64,000 nt of DNA from Sinomicrobium sp. (GTDB lineage: Bacteria; Bacteroidota; Bacteroidia; Flavobacteriales; Flavobacteriaceae): positions 1 to 64,000 of the forward strand of contig JAJUFH010000008.1 in assembly GCA_029266035.1 (NCBI GenBank), given 5' to 3'. The notes under the pieces were generated by a model. That model ran no database searches, had not been told where the DNA came from, and saw only the letters and a program-made list of their open reading frames with translations. This document shows, in pieces, positions 54,610 through 63,743 of the stretch (its first letter is position 1; the number at the start of each line of letters is the position of its first letter). The position numbers and the translations under genes are program-made.

Positions 54610-56154
54610 ATGAAATTTTATACCATGGTCATGAAAGACCAATCCGTAGCCGCTTTCACCATTTCAGACTCTATGGGGGTGTTTTTTTGCGGTGCCATAA
54701 CCCTGCTCTTGTTTATCATCTTCGTGGTATATCTCAAAACATCTGAAAGGATCTACCTGTACTACAGCCTGTTTCTGCTCTTCAGCCTGTTCTACGGGTT
54801 TGCGATGCTTCGGGATATAAGCGGGTTCGACAACCTGGTTTTAAATTATCTCCGGGGGAAAACCCGGTATATAGAGCCGTTTACCATACTTTCCTTTTCG
54901 TGTTATATCTTTTTCGCCATAGCCCTGGTCAATATCAGGCGCCAAAACAGGATATTGTCAAGGCAATTACATGTTTTTGGTATGGTTGCAGTAATATATT
55001 CGCTGCTTTATTTTGTATTTTACCCCTATATAGCATCTCATCACCTGTTTATATTTGTGGGTACCCGGATCCTTATTTTCTCCCTGTGTTCTTATTTTCT
55101 GTACCGTATCTACAGGAAAATCCAGTCGCCGGTAAAAGGGTTTTTTATTGCCGGGAGCCTTTTTTATCTTGTGGGTTCCGTGATAGCCTCCGTGCGGTAT
55201 AGTGACCTGGAAGTGCCTTTCCGTGCATTTTACGATCTTTCCTCCACGTCGTATTTTCAACTGGGGATTTTATTTCAGGCTCTTTTTTTCGCGTTGGCCC
55301 TGGGCGAACGGGTTGTGTTTCTTCACCAGGAACACGACAGGGGACAAAGAGTGCTGATCGAGCAGCTTTCTGTACAGGAACGTGTAGTCAGTGAGGCAAA
55401 CAGGCAGCTGGAGGAGGAAATACAGCTGCGGGTGAATGAAATTATAGCGATCAAGGAGGATCTCCAGGAACAGGAGCGAAAACGACTGGCTGCTGAGTAT
55501 GAACGGAACCTGATCCGGTCTGAAATACAGGCAAAACAGGCACAAATCAATCCGCATTTTATTTTTAATAACCTCAATGCTATCAAATACCTGATCTTAC
55601 AGCAGGAAAGCGGGAAAGCCATCAAATACCTCGTGAGGTTCAGCCGGTTTATAAGAGCGGTTCTGGACCGGGCAGAAGAAGATATAATCCCCCTGGAAAG
55701 AGAGTTGATGATGGTTTATGACTATCTGGAGCTTGAAAAAAAACGGTTTAATGACGACTTTACATTCCGGATTGAAAACCACATTGACAATTCCGGGTGT
55801 TATATCCCCCCGCTGTTGTTGTTGCCCTTTATAGAAAATGCCATCTGGCATGGGCTTCTCACCAGTGAAAAAGAGGAAAAACAATTGCTTATCACTGTCG
55901 GAAATACGTGTCCGGGGATCAAAATTACCATCGAAGACAATGGAGTAGGACGCGACAGGATATTATCGGGGACTTCAGGGAAAATACAGGGTTCCATGGG
56001 AATCCCGCTGACCCGGGAAAGAATAAGGCTGTTTAACCACAATAATAACGACAAAAAGATAACGCTAAACATCGTAGACCTGAAAGACGAATACAATAAC
56101 GCTTTGGGTACACGGGTAGAACTGCTCCTGGATTTTTACGAGAAACCGGAATAA
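54610..56154 (+). CDS. LytS-type histidine kinase with multi-helix membrane sensor
   Basis: This 514-residue inner-membrane kinase starts at ATG; a GTG codon directly before it is the alternative. About seven hydrophobic helices (1-240), resembling 7TMR-DISM sensors, are followed by a coiled coil (about 250-300). The HisKA_7TM-type phosphoacceptor motif INPHFIFNNLNAIKYLI has H316. The catalytic domain has LLPFIENAIWHGLL (N-box), EDNGVGRD and GSMGIPLTRERIRLFN. The next gene is a second kinase of the same class, 14 bp later, and a LytTR regulator follows. Confidence 0.92.
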   Translation: MKFYTMVMKDQSVAAFTISDSMGVFFCGAITLLLFIIFVVYLKTSERIYLYYSLFLLFSLFYGFAMLRDISGFDNLVLNYLRGKTRYIEPFTILSFSCYIFFAIALVNIRRQNRILSRQLHVFGMVAVIYSLLYFVFYPYIASHHLFIFVGTRILIFSLCSYFLYRIYRKIQSPVKGFFIAGSLFYLVGSVIASVRYSDLEVPFRAFYDLSSTSYFQLGILFQALFFALALGERVVFLHQEHDRGQRVLIEQLSVQERVVSEANRQLEEEIQLRVNEIIAIKEDLQEQERKRLAAEYERNLIRSEIQAKQAQINPHFIFNNLNAIKYLILQQESGKAIKYLVRFSRFIRAVLDRAEEDIIPLERELMMVYDYLELEKKRFNDDFTFRIENHIDNSGCYIPPLLLLPFIENAIWHGLLTSEKEEKQLLITVGNTCPGIKITIEDNGVGRDRILSGTSGKIQGSMGIPLTRERIRLFNHNNNDKKITLNIVDLKDEYNNALGTRVELLLDFYEKPE

Positions 56155-56167
56155 ATTAAAAAACGAT

Positions 56168-58216
56168 TTGAAAGAACAGGTGGATATAAAATACAAAAGA
56201 AAATGCTTTTGGGTTGGGTGTTTAAGGAATGCTATTCTCTGCTTCCTGTTTACTCCCATCGTATCAGCGCAATCCAAAATAGACAGTTTGTACGATAAAC
56301 TCGCGGCCGAACATGAGGATTCGGCACGCGTAGTGGTTATGATTGAATTGTCCCGGGAGCTGCATCGCATGTCCCGAAACGATGACGAAGATCTCCGCGT
56401 AGCTATAGAGGCTATGGAAACCGCAGAAACACAGTCTCCCGTGCTGTATGCCCGTGCCGTGGATAATCTGGGATTGCTCTACCGCTTTTATCAGCAATAC
56501 CGGGAAGCTATTACGCTACATGCCAGGGCGTATGAATTGATAGCTGATCTGGAGGGGCATGCTGTCGACAAGATGCGGTATGCCAACAATGCAGGAGTTG
56601 CCTGCCGGTATAACTCCGACTACGATATGGCTGTTACCTATCACATGAAAGCACTTCACCTTGCCGAAAAGGAAAACAATACACGGAATATCGAGATCGC
56701 CTGTAACGGGATAGGGAATACGCTTATAGCCATCCCGGGTAAGGAAGAAGAGGGGCTTGCCTACCTGGAGAAAGCACTGGGCATGGCAAAGCAGGTGGGA
56801 AACCAGCGGGGGATAGCAATTCAGAACCTGACGATCGGAGGATATTACGATCAGTTGGGGCAGCACGATAAAGCGCGGGCCTACTTCGGTGAAATATTGA
56901 AAATTAACGAAACGCGGAAAGATGCCAAAGGGAGGGCCATGGGGCTAAAGGCATTGGGAGAAAGCTATCTGGCGGAAGGCACAGACCTGGAGAAATCAGC
57001 ACGTTATTTCAATGACGCCCTAACTGTTTTCAAAGAGATAGGCGACCGGCAGCAACAGGCGTATACCTTACTCGAATTAGGCGATTTGAATTCGAGAAAA
57101 ATGAATTATGCCCGGAGCCTTGCTTTATTTGACCAGGTCAATGAAATTGCAGAAGACCTGAATGACAAGGCGCTTCTGCAATCAACCTCAGAAAAAACAT
57201 CAAGGATATATGAGGCCCTGCACAATTACCCCCTCGCTTTGGCCCATTATAAAAAAGCGAGGGATTACCAGGACAGTATTAACCTCACGAACCAGATGGT
57301 ACAGATCTCTGCGATAAGCCGGCGGTACGACCTGGATAAAAAGGAATCGGAAATAGCACTGTTAAAAAAAGAGCAGTCCATCCAGGAAATGCAGCTCGAA
57401 AGGCACAGTAGCAGGCTTAAGAGCCGGGGGATTATCATCGTGCTGCTCATTGCTCTGTTTGTAGCATTGCTTATAGTGCTCTTCCTGCAGAAAAAAAACC
57501 GCAATGCGAGAAAGAAAACAGAAGAATTGCTGATTGAGGCGGAAAGTGAACGTCTTAAGGCGGTATATGAAAAAAACCTTGCAGAAGCCGAGATCCTGGC
57601 GAGCCAGATGCGGATCAACCCTCACTTTCTGTTCAACTGCCTGAATTCGATCAAAAACCTTATTCAGCATAACAGGAATAAGCAGGCCATAAAATATCTC
57701 GTTATGCTTGCCCGGTTTTCGCGACTGGTATTGGAAACGGCAAGTAAACCGGTGCATTCCCTCAGTGAGGAACTGGACCTGATAAAATATTATATCGAAC
57801 TGGAAAAAAACAGGTTCGACGACAGTTTTTCCTACACCATCGATAATCCTTTGGAAGAACAGGGGGAGCAAATCTGCCTGCCGAGCCTTCTTCTGCAGCC
57901 CTTTGTGGAAAATGCGATATGGCATGGGCTACTGCCGGGCAACAAGGAGGTCAAGATCCTTTCGATCGCTGTTGAAGGTACGGAATATGAGACAAAGATC
58001 AGGATAGATGATACCGGGGTAGGGAGGTTTTTTGCTTCGCGAACCGGAAAGCAACACAAGAGCCGGGGAACAGAGATCAATGACAAACGGATCAGTTTAT
58101 TCAATAAAAACCATCCGAATACCATATATTACGAGTATATAGATAAAAAAGATGACCTGGGCAATGCGCTGGGTACAACTGTTATTATCCATATTAAAAC
58201 CACCTGTCAATCATGA
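56168..58216 (+). CDS. TPR-containing LytS-type histidine kinase
   Basis: This 682-residue kinase has a signal peptide (near PIVSAQ), periplasmic TPR-type repeats over about 40-390 and one membrane helix (about 419-438). A coiled coil precedes the phosphoacceptor motif INPHFLFNCLNSIKNLI with H486. The catalytic domain has LLQPFVENAIWHGLL and DDTGVGRF. The start is TTG at 56168; a GTG four codons later is the alternative, since no ATG is available before the signal peptide. The stop overlaps the ATG of the response regulator gene by 4 bp. Confidence 0.9.
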   Translation: MKEQVDIKYKRKCFWVGCLRNAILCFLFTPIVSAQSKIDSLYDKLAAEHEDSARVVVMIELSRELHRMSRNDDEDLRVAIEAMETAETQSPVLYARAVDNLGLLYRFYQQYREAITLHARAYELIADLEGHAVDKMRYANNAGVACRYNSDYDMAVTYHMKALHLAEKENNTRNIEIACNGIGNTLIAIPGKEEEGLAYLEKALGMAKQVGNQRGIAIQNLTIGGYYDQLGQHDKARAYFGEILKINETRKDAKGRAMGLKALGESYLAEGTDLEKSARYFNDALTVFKEIGDRQQQAYTLLELGDLNSRKMNYARSLALFDQVNEIAEDLNDKALLQSTSEKTSRIYEALHNYPLALAHYKKARDYQDSINLTNQMVQISAISRRYDLDKKESEIALLKKEQSIQEMQLERHSSRLKSRGIIIVLLIALFVALLIVLFLQKKNRNARKKTEELLIEAESERLKAVYEKNLAEAEILASQMRINPHFLFNCLNSIKNLIQHNRNKQAIKYLVMLARFSRLVLETASKPVHSLSEELDLIKYYIELEKNRFDDSFSYTIDNPLEEQGEQICLPSLLLQPFVENAIWHGLLPGNKEVKILSIAVEGTEYETKIRIDDTGVGRFFASRTGKQHKSRGTEINDKRISLFNKNHPNTIYYEYIDKKDDLGNALGTTVIIHIKTTCQS

Positions 58217-58971
58217 GAATTGCTATCCTGGACGATGAATTACACTGTGTTGAAAGCCTGGTATTACACATCCGGAGCCTGTTTCCGGAACTACCTATTG
58301 TGTATAAAAGTACAAAAGCGACCGAGGCTCTGGAAGCCTTGCAGCGTATGGATATAGACCTGCTTTTTCTGGATGTGGAAATGCCACAGATGAACGGTTT
58401 TGATTTTTTAGAACAGTTCGATAAATTGATGTTTGACGTGATCTTTACTACGGCCTATAGTCAGTATGCTGTAAAAGCATTTAGGGCACAGGCTATAAAC
58501 TACCTTTTAAAACCCATTGATGAAGATGAGCTCAAAGAGGCTATTTCTCAGTGCCTCGACAAGCAACATACTCAAAACGATTCGTCGCAGGAGATAAACC
58601 GTCTGTTGCAGCATCTGAAAAATGGGGGCGTGCTGAAGAATAAGATCGCCATTCCTATAGCTGACGGTCTGGAATTTTTAGAGGTTCCCAATATCACTTA
58701 CTGTCAAAGCCAGAGCAATTACACCACAATATACACAGCTGATGGCCGATCGTTTGTCATTAGCCGGACACTGAAAGAAGTAGAAAAGTCCTTAGAAAAA
58801 TTTCTGTTTGTACGGGTGCATCAATCTTACCTGGTCAATCCTAATTATATGGAAAAATACAGTAGAAATGATGGGGGGTATCTGATTATGGCCAATAAAA
58901 AAAGGATCCCTATCAGCAATTCGAAGCGCAATATCATTATCGATATTTTTGAGAACCTGAGAAGGTCGTAG
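58213..58971 (+). CDS. LytTR-family response regulator
   Basis: This 252-residue protein has a receiver domain (1-120) with acidic residues DDE near 8-10, phosphoacceptor D54 in FLDVEMP, a conserved Thr in FTTAYS and a Lys in LLKPID. The LytTR DNA-binding domain (about 150-250) contains ITYCQSQSNYTTIYT and FVRVHQSYLVNPNYMEKY. It is the shared target of the two upstream kinases by position and overlap. It probably controls the divergent envelope genes at 49.6-54.4 kb and itself. Confidence 0.93.
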   Translation: MRIAILDDELHCVESLVLHIRSLFPELPIVYKSTKATEALEALQRMDIDLLFLDVEMPQMNGFDFLEQFDKLMFDVIFTTAYSQYAVKAFRAQAINYLLKPIDEDELKEAISQCLDKQHTQNDSSQEINRLLQHLKNGGVLKNKIAIPIADGLEFLEVPNITYCQSQSNYTTIYTADGRSFVISRTLKEVEKSLEKFLFVRVHQSYLVNPNYMEKYSRNDGGYLIMANKKRIPISNSKRNIIIDIFENLRRS

Positions 58972-58997
58972 TGTTTTTCTGTTTTTCAATAACCAAC

Positions 58998-59040
58998 AAA
59001 AAAGAGACCGCCTTTTCAGACGGTCTCCGACTTTTAATAA
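58998..59040 (-). terminator. Terminator after the 140-residue protein gene, with TTGGTTGGTT box
   Basis: On the minus strand the box TATGGTTGGTTTATTAAAAG is followed by GAGACCG-TCTGAAAAGG-CGGTCTC and TTTTTT. It serves the gene at 59060-59482 and probably also the convergent LytTR gene. The box closely matches TTTTGGTTGGTTAATTGAAAG before the terminator of the candidate small RNA at 12648-12753. Confidence 0.8.
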
Positions 59041-59059
59041 ACCAACCATAAACCAGGTG

Positions 59060-59482
59060 TTAACCAGCAAAGCTGACACCTTGTACTGTTTGCAACTCGC
59101 CGTTGAGTTCGCGATTTTGCACTTCTTCCTTTTTAGCCTTGTTTACCATACCGAGTACCTTGTCGAGGAGATCGGTTTCGTTTTTAAAGAGCGATTTCTT
59201 CAGAGTCTGCATTTCAATTTCCATATTGTGCCTAACTTTTTTCTTCAGCTCTTCGGTAAAAGAAAGATTAAAGATCTTTTCGTAAAGAAACTTGTGATTG
59301 GAAAGTGAGAAATTCCCGTTTCCTATACAAATGTAAATTTCGTTGACATCGTCTATAAGAAAGTATTCGTCGGAAATAGGAGAGATCAGTTTCTTCACTT
59401 GTTCATTCTCTGAAAAATACCGGACAATGTCCTTGATGTATTTTTCATCGGCTGTCAATTCTCTTTTTTTAAATCCTAACAT
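59060..59482 (-). CDS. Unknown cytoplasmic protein
   Basis: This 140-residue protein has no signal peptide or membrane helix. It has a mixed alpha/beta N-terminal half (YFLIDDVNEIYICIGNGNFSLSNHKFLYEKIF) and a charged helical C-terminal half with heptad-like spacing (LKKKVRHNMEIEMQTLKKSLF, DKVLGMVNKAKKEEVQNRE). I do not recognise a family. The stop codon is followed directly by the TTGGTTGGTT box and terminator. Confidence 0.65.
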   Translation of the reverse strand: MLGFKKRELTADEKYIKDIVRYFSENEQVKKLISPISDEYFLIDDVNEIYICIGNGNFSLSNHKFLYEKIFNLSFTEELKKKVRHNMEIEMQTLKKSLFKNETDLLDKVLGMVNKAKKEEVQNRELNGELQTVQGVSFAG

Positions 59483-59648
59483 AACTTTTCAAGAATTATG
59501 AAGAAGCTGCATTCCTGTCATTCGCAAACTTCTTCCGTTCTGTTTATTAGGACACAGGTTGTCTTAAAAAGTCACATCTAGGAAATAAATAAATTACATT
59601 TTTTTGTAAATAATTGGAGCTTAGTTTTTTATGGATTAAAAAAATAAA

Positions 59649-60482
59649 CTAATTTTCTTTCTGTTCTTTTTCTGAGAGGATGATGATATTGCGGTCGGTA
59701 AAATTTTTGATGGGAAAAACGATTTTTTGCTCGTCTGTAGCCAAAACCAGGTTGATACTGTCTATTCGCTCTATAACCCCTTCTATATCGTCGATTCGCA
59801 CCTTCATGCCGGTTTCAAAGTTTTTCCGGGTGTAAAAACTGAGCAATAGTCGGGAAATCACGTCTTTCGATCCCAGCCCCAATGCGATGGTAAAAGCCGC
59901 GAGGAGGGCACCGAAGAAGATGAGTATATTATTGGTGATAATATCGGTTTGTATGCCAACCTGATTGAGAGCCATAAGGGTGGCGATAAGCAATATGACG
60001 TAGAAAGCCAGACCACTTACAAATTTTGATCCGCTGATGTCAAAAGAACGCAATGTGTCTTGAACCGCTTTGCGCACCAGATTTGCCGTAATCAATCCTA
60101 CGATAAGCAGTGCTATTCCTGTAAGCACTCGAGGGAGATAGGCAATGAGTTGGGCAGCAACCTCTGAAACGGCGTGAAGATTGAGTATTTCTGCTCCGGT
60201 AATAAGGAGTATAAGCACGAGCAGAAAACGGACAAAAAAGAGAATGATTTTTCTGAGATCTATGCGATAGGACGAATTGAAGAGGAGGTCGGTTTCGTTG
60301 AGTTTTTCGGAGAGCTTATCTATTTTTGAGAGTTTTAGTAAGCTCCCGACGACGAAAAGGACAATTCTGTAAATGAGCCATCCGAGAAATAGTAACAGCA
60401 ATGTCCATAAAAGTTTCGGAAACATATCGATAAGTTGTTCCGAGAGTTTTTTCAGAACATCGAGATCAACAGAGTTTTGCAT
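59649..60482 (-). CDS. MscS-family mechanosensitive ion channel
   Basis: This 277-residue inner-membrane protein has about five hydrophobic helices. The MscS pore-like region and start of the beta domain are seen in LGLGSKDVISRLLLSFYTRKNFETGMKVRI, followed by IEGVIERIDSINLVL. The first part also carries the conserved helix TLLLLFLGWLIYRIVLFVV. Such channels open under membrane tension to release solutes at osmotic downshift. It lies 24 bp downstream of the 61-residue protein gene on the same strand as the ECF sigma gene. Confidence 0.85.
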   Translation of the reverse strand: MQNSVDLDVLKKLSEQLIDMFPKLLWTLLLLFLGWLIYRIVLFVVGSLLKLSKIDKLSEKLNETDLLFNSSYRIDLRKIILFFVRFLLVLILLITGAEILNLHAVSEVAAQLIAYLPRVLTGIALLIVGLITANLVRKAVQDTLRSFDISGSKFVSGLAFYVILLIATLMALNQVGIQTDIITNNILIFFGALLAAFTIALGLGSKDVISRLLLSFYTRKNFETGMKVRIDDIEGVIERIDSINLVLATDEQKIVFPIKNFTDRNIIILSEKEQKEN

Positions 60483-60506
60483 AATGGTGGTTTTAGTAGT
60501 TTTTTA

Positions 60507-60692
60507 TCATTTTTTGCCGGAGGTTTTGTTTTTGGTATTGAAAAACTCGCCTATGGTGCCCGGGTACTTAACCGCTACCAGGTCGGCCATGTCGAGGGAG
60601 AGTTTTATAAGAGCCACATCGTCCATGATTTTTTCCCGGAGGGAATTGGGGAGCTCCTCGTCTTGGATAATTTTTTTGAAGGGGTTTTCCAC
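60507..60692 (-). CDS. Small protein downstream of ECF sigma gene
   Basis: This 61-residue cytoplasmic protein starts at GTG; the upstream frame ends in TAA six bases before, so this is the only possible start. It is helical and charged (NPFKKIIQDEELPNSLREKI, VALIKLSLDMADLVAVKYPG). It follows the sigma gene stop by 3 bp, so it is cotranscribed and probably translationally coupled. This would suit a small partner or anti-sigma factor of the sigma factor, but there is no recognisable domain. Confidence 0.65.
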   Translation of the reverse strand: MENPFKKIIQDEELPNSLREKIMDDVALIKLSLDMADLVAVKYPGTIGEFFNTKNKTSGKK

Positions 60693-60695
60693 GGA

Positions 60696-61271
60696 TTAGT
60701 CAATTTCGTTATACAATTCCAGTAATCTATGTTTGGCTCTTTTGAGCCGCATCTTGGCAGCGCTTTCTCCAATGTTAAGTGCTGAACTGATATCCTTAAT
60801 GGAAAAATCGTCCTGATACTTCATGAGCAGGATCATTTTCTCATCTGGGGCTATCATATCCAGGCACTTCATCAGCGCTGTCTCTTTAAGTCCGAGAATG
60901 GCGGTGTCTTCAATCTCGGAAACTTCGTCCTTAAAATCATCGGTCGGGACGAAGGTCTGTCTGTATTTATTTAGTTTGCGTTGTACATGGTTTACACAAA
61001 AATTATAGACAAAAGCATACAGCCAAGTCGAAAACCGGGAATCTCCCCGAAATGTTCTCAACTTTACAAATAGCTGTACAAAAATGTCGTGGGTCAAATC
61101 CTGTGCCTCCTCTACAGATCTTGTAAACGAAAGGCATTTATGGTATACCTTCCGCGAATATCTGTCGTAAAGAATGCCATACCAATATGTGTCATGCGCC
61201 TCCCTTATCCGCGAGACGAGCATTTCATCGCTGATGTTTGCCACATCTGTTTTCTGATGATTTTTTTCCAT
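60696..61271 (-). CDS. ECF-type RNA polymerase sigma factor
   Basis: This 191-residue sigma-70 family protein starts at the ATG giving MEKNHQKTDV; a longer GTG frame adds 20 residues. Region 2 has YDRYSRKVYHKCLSFTRSVEEAQDLTHDIFVQLF and FSTWLYAFVYNFCVNHV, the -10 binding and strand-opening part. Region 4 has LLMKYQDDFSIKDISSALNIGESAAKMRLKRAK, the -35 binding HTH. It directs polymerase to a specific gene set. It is followed by the 61-residue protein and MscS genes, which may be part of its operon. Confidence 0.9.
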   Translation of the reverse strand: MEKNHQKTDVANISDEMLVSRIREAHDTYWYGILYDRYSRKVYHKCLSFTRSVEEAQDLTHDIFVQLFVKLRTFRGDSRFSTWLYAFVYNFCVNHVQRKLNKYRQTFVPTDDFKDEVSEIEDTAILGLKETALMKCLDMIAPDEKMILLMKYQDDFSIKDISSALNIGESAAKMRLKRAKHRLLELYNEID

Positions 61272-61614
61272 GACTTGGGTCAGGAGCGACCTCTTATTTT
61301 GATTAGACACATTAGAACTCCGAAAGGTCACATGATTTTACAAAAATATTTAAAATTTTGTGAAAATTTTGCCTTTTACGCTGAATTTGAATCTTTTAAT
61401 ATTGAGATATTGGTTGAGATCCTCAAGGTAGCGAATTGAGATCAGAACCTTCATAAAAACGATTTTTAAGTGTCAATAAGCGATGAATTCGTCATAATTT
61501 TTAAATTATTCCTAATTTTGAGTTAAAGATACATTTATCACTGGTGCGTCGCAATGGCTATTGATTAAAAAACACCAGCGATATCCGGGTTTTAGGAACA
61601 AGGGAAAGACGGAA
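61272..61614. other. Divergent regulatory region between two sigma factor genes
   Basis: No gene is seen in this AT-rich 343-bp stretch. TAATTTTG at 61513-61520 is a good -7 box for the plus-strand ECF sigma gene, about 95 bp upstream of its ATG. A -33 element is not clear. The promoter of the minus-strand sigma gene must lie near 61300-61380. Confidence 0.5.
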
Positions 61615-62256
61615 ATGAAAGCAGATTTCAGATTGGATAACGGGAGGTCTCAACAACCCGGGCAAGAAGGAGAATACGACTCAGATACGGAGCTCTGGAG
61701 TGCTTTTCAGGAGGGTAGTCGCAGGGCGTTTGAACAGATTTATCGACAAAATGAAGAGCGACTCTTTTATTACGGAATGAAAGTCGTTGCCGATGAAAAC
61801 TCGGTGTGGGATGCTGTTCAAGATTTGTTTCTGAATCTTTGGAACAAGAGATCCGGTATCGGTGAGGTACGTGTTATCAGGTCGTACCTGTATAAGTCTC
61901 TTAGAAATAGATTGATACGCACTGTTTCTCACGGGAGCAAAACACTTTCTCTAGAAGAAGAAACACCAGGCGATACCGAAAACCGCCATATTTCTTTGGG
62001 TATATCAGACAAAGAAGAGAATGAAGAGCGGGAGACAAGGATCCGGAAAGTACTCTCTATTTTGAGTGCGAGGCAGCAAGAGCTCATATATCTTCGTTTT
62101 TACGAGGGCTTGTCTGTAGACGAGATTGTCGGGATTACAGGAATGAAAAGAAGAACGATATATCACCACTTGTCCGGAGCAATCGAGGTTTTAAAAGGAC
62201 TTGGGAAGGATGTTTTTCTCTTCGTAGTACTTTCTATGACCTTTGGCCGTATTTAG
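61615..62256 (+). CDS. ECF sigma factor of a FecI/FecR/TonB-receptor cassette
   Basis: This 213-residue sigma factor starts at the ATG giving MKADFRLDNG rather than an upstream TTG. Region 2 is seen as EQIYRQNEERLFYYGMKVV and VQDLFLNLWNKR, and region 4 as LSARQQELIYLRFYEGLSVDEIVGITGMKRRTIYHHLS. The following FecR-like gene and STN-domain receptor make this a cell-surface-signalled sigma: the receptor binds a ligand, FecR releases the sigma factor, and it transcribes the transport locus. Confidence 0.92.
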   Translation: MKADFRLDNGRSQQPGQEGEYDSDTELWSAFQEGSRRAFEQIYRQNEERLFYYGMKVVADENSVWDAVQDLFLNLWNKRSGIGEVRVIRSYLYKSLRNRLIRTVSHGSKTLSLEEETPGDTENRHISLGISDKEENEERETRIRKVLSILSARQQELIYLRFYEGLSVDEIVGITGMKRRTIYHHLSGAIEVLKGLGKDVFLFVVLSMTFGRI

Positions 62257-62460
62257 GTTTCTTTTTTTGTATTCTCTGTGCGTTTTTTGCTGTTTAGATT
62301 TTTTATTTCTTCTTATCTGTATCTTTTTAAGGGTTTTACAGTGATGAAATCAATACTTTTTCATTTTATTTTGAAAAAAATGTATTTTTTATTGCACAAA
62401 ACCTCCTGTTCGGTATCCTGTATATAAATGCTGTGGATTTACACTGAAAAAAAGCCGCTC

Positions 62461-63651
62461 ATGAATTACGAAAATTACGGTCCTGAAGATTTTTTAGAAG
62501 ACGACGACTTCCTAAAATGGATTTGTGCTCCCAACCCGGAGTCTGATGCTTTTTGGGATAACTTTCTTCTGAAACATCCCGAAAAATCAGAATCGATTGC
62601 CAAGGCGCGGAATACTGTAGAAAAATACGGTAAATTATCTGTTTACAAGGAACAGCAAAAGTATAAACGCAGTACCTCCGAAGCGGTCTATTCGGCAATT
62701 GTACAGGGAGTGGAAAATACGGAAACACCTGTGAGGACTGTTCCGTTTTTTCGCTTGTGGGGAGTTGCAGCCAGTGTGATTTTACTGCTGTCAGCCGGAT
62801 GGTATTTTTATTACAATCAGCGCGATTTGAGCAGTACAGAGGGAAGTGTGGAAGCCGGAAGCAGCAAGGCTATCCTCACCCTTTCAGACGGGTCTGAGGT
62901 GCTTTTACAACAGGGCACCGAATACGTGTCTGAGCTTGCCAAAAGCGACGGCAATTCGGTAATCTATCAGCCTGTAGTAGAGTCTGACAAGAAGATAGAC
63001 TACAACGAACTCACCATACCTCGAGGAGGGGAATTTTTCCTGTTGTTGTCCGATAGCACTAAGGTATGGCTCAACTCTGAAACCAAAATCAGATATCCCG
63101 AAAGCTTTGTAGCTGGTGCCTCAAGAGAGGTAGAGCTGCTTTATGGCGAAGCTTATTTTGAGGTCTCTCCCTCCGAAAAACACAGAGGTAGCAACTTTGT
63201 AGTGCAAACAAAAAATCAGGAGATTGAGGTGTTAGGAACGCAGTTTAATATTCGTGTATTCCCTGATGAAAAGCAAATTGTAAGTACTCTGGTGGAGGGA
63301 GAAGTTGTCTTGAATACTCCTGTTTCTCAGCTTGTTTTAAAGCCTAATGATCAAGCGGTATACGATTTTCAGAATAGCAAGGTGAAAATTAACGAGATAG
63401 ATGTCTATGACGAAATATCTTGGAAAAGGGGACTTTTTAGTTTTAGTGACGAACCTCTTGAAAGTATAGCAAAAACACTTTCGAGGTGGTATGATGTTCC
63501 GATTTTGATTAGTAATCGGGAGTTGGATGACGTAAAACTCAGCGGTGCCTTTAGCCGAAAACTCGCTTTGGAGGAAATATTAGACATACTGTCGCAGTCG
63601 ATAAATATAAGCTATAGCGTAAATAAACAGCATGAAATAGAATTAAAGTAA
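62461..63651 (+). CDS. FecR-family anti-sigma factor
   Basis: This 396-residue protein starts at the ATG giving MNYENYGPEDF. A cytoplasmic domain that holds the sigma factor (1-95) leads into a single membrane helix (about 98-115, LWGVAASVILLLSAGWYFYY). The periplasmic FecR domain has PRGGEFFLLLSDSTKVWLNSET and GEAYFEV, with VLGTQFNIRVFPDEK. The C-terminal DUF4974-like part (KRGLFSFSDEPLESIAKTLSRWYDVPI) interacts with the receptor's STN domain. It lies 204 bp after the sigma gene and 92 bp before the receptor gene. Confidence 0.93.
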   Translation: MNYENYGPEDFLEDDDFLKWICAPNPESDAFWDNFLLKHPEKSESIAKARNTVEKYGKLSVYKEQQKYKRSTSEAVYSAIVQGVENTETPVRTVPFFRLWGVAASVILLLSAGWYFYYNQRDLSSTEGSVEAGSSKAILTLSDGSEVLLQQGTEYVSELAKSDGNSVIYQPVVESDKKIDYNELTIPRGGEFFLLLSDSTKVWLNSETKIRYPESFVAGASREVELLYGEAYFEVSPSEKHRGSNFVVQTKNQEIEVLGTQFNIRVFPDEKQIVSTLVEGEVVLNTPVSQLVLKPNDQAVYDFQNSKVKINEIDVYDEISWKRGLFSFSDEPLESIAKTLSRWYDVPILISNRELDDVKLSGAFSRKLALEEILDILSQSINISYSVNKQHEIELK

Positions 63652-63653
63652 AA

Positions 63654-63700
63654 AAGGGAATAAGGTTTCGATCTATCACCATACAAAACCTTACCCCTTT
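63654..63700 (+). promoter_or_regulatory. Intra-operon hairpin between the anti-sigma and receptor genes
   Basis: Arms AAAGGGAATAAGGTTT and AAAACCTTACCCCTTT enclose the loop cgatctatcaccatac, with one mismatch between the arms. No T-run follows, so it is more likely an RNA processing or stability element than a terminator. It would let the receptor be made in different amounts from the anti-sigma factor. Confidence 0.55.
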
Positions 63701-63743
63701 GAGTGCGAATTGATTTATATAATAACCAATACACCACAAATTT

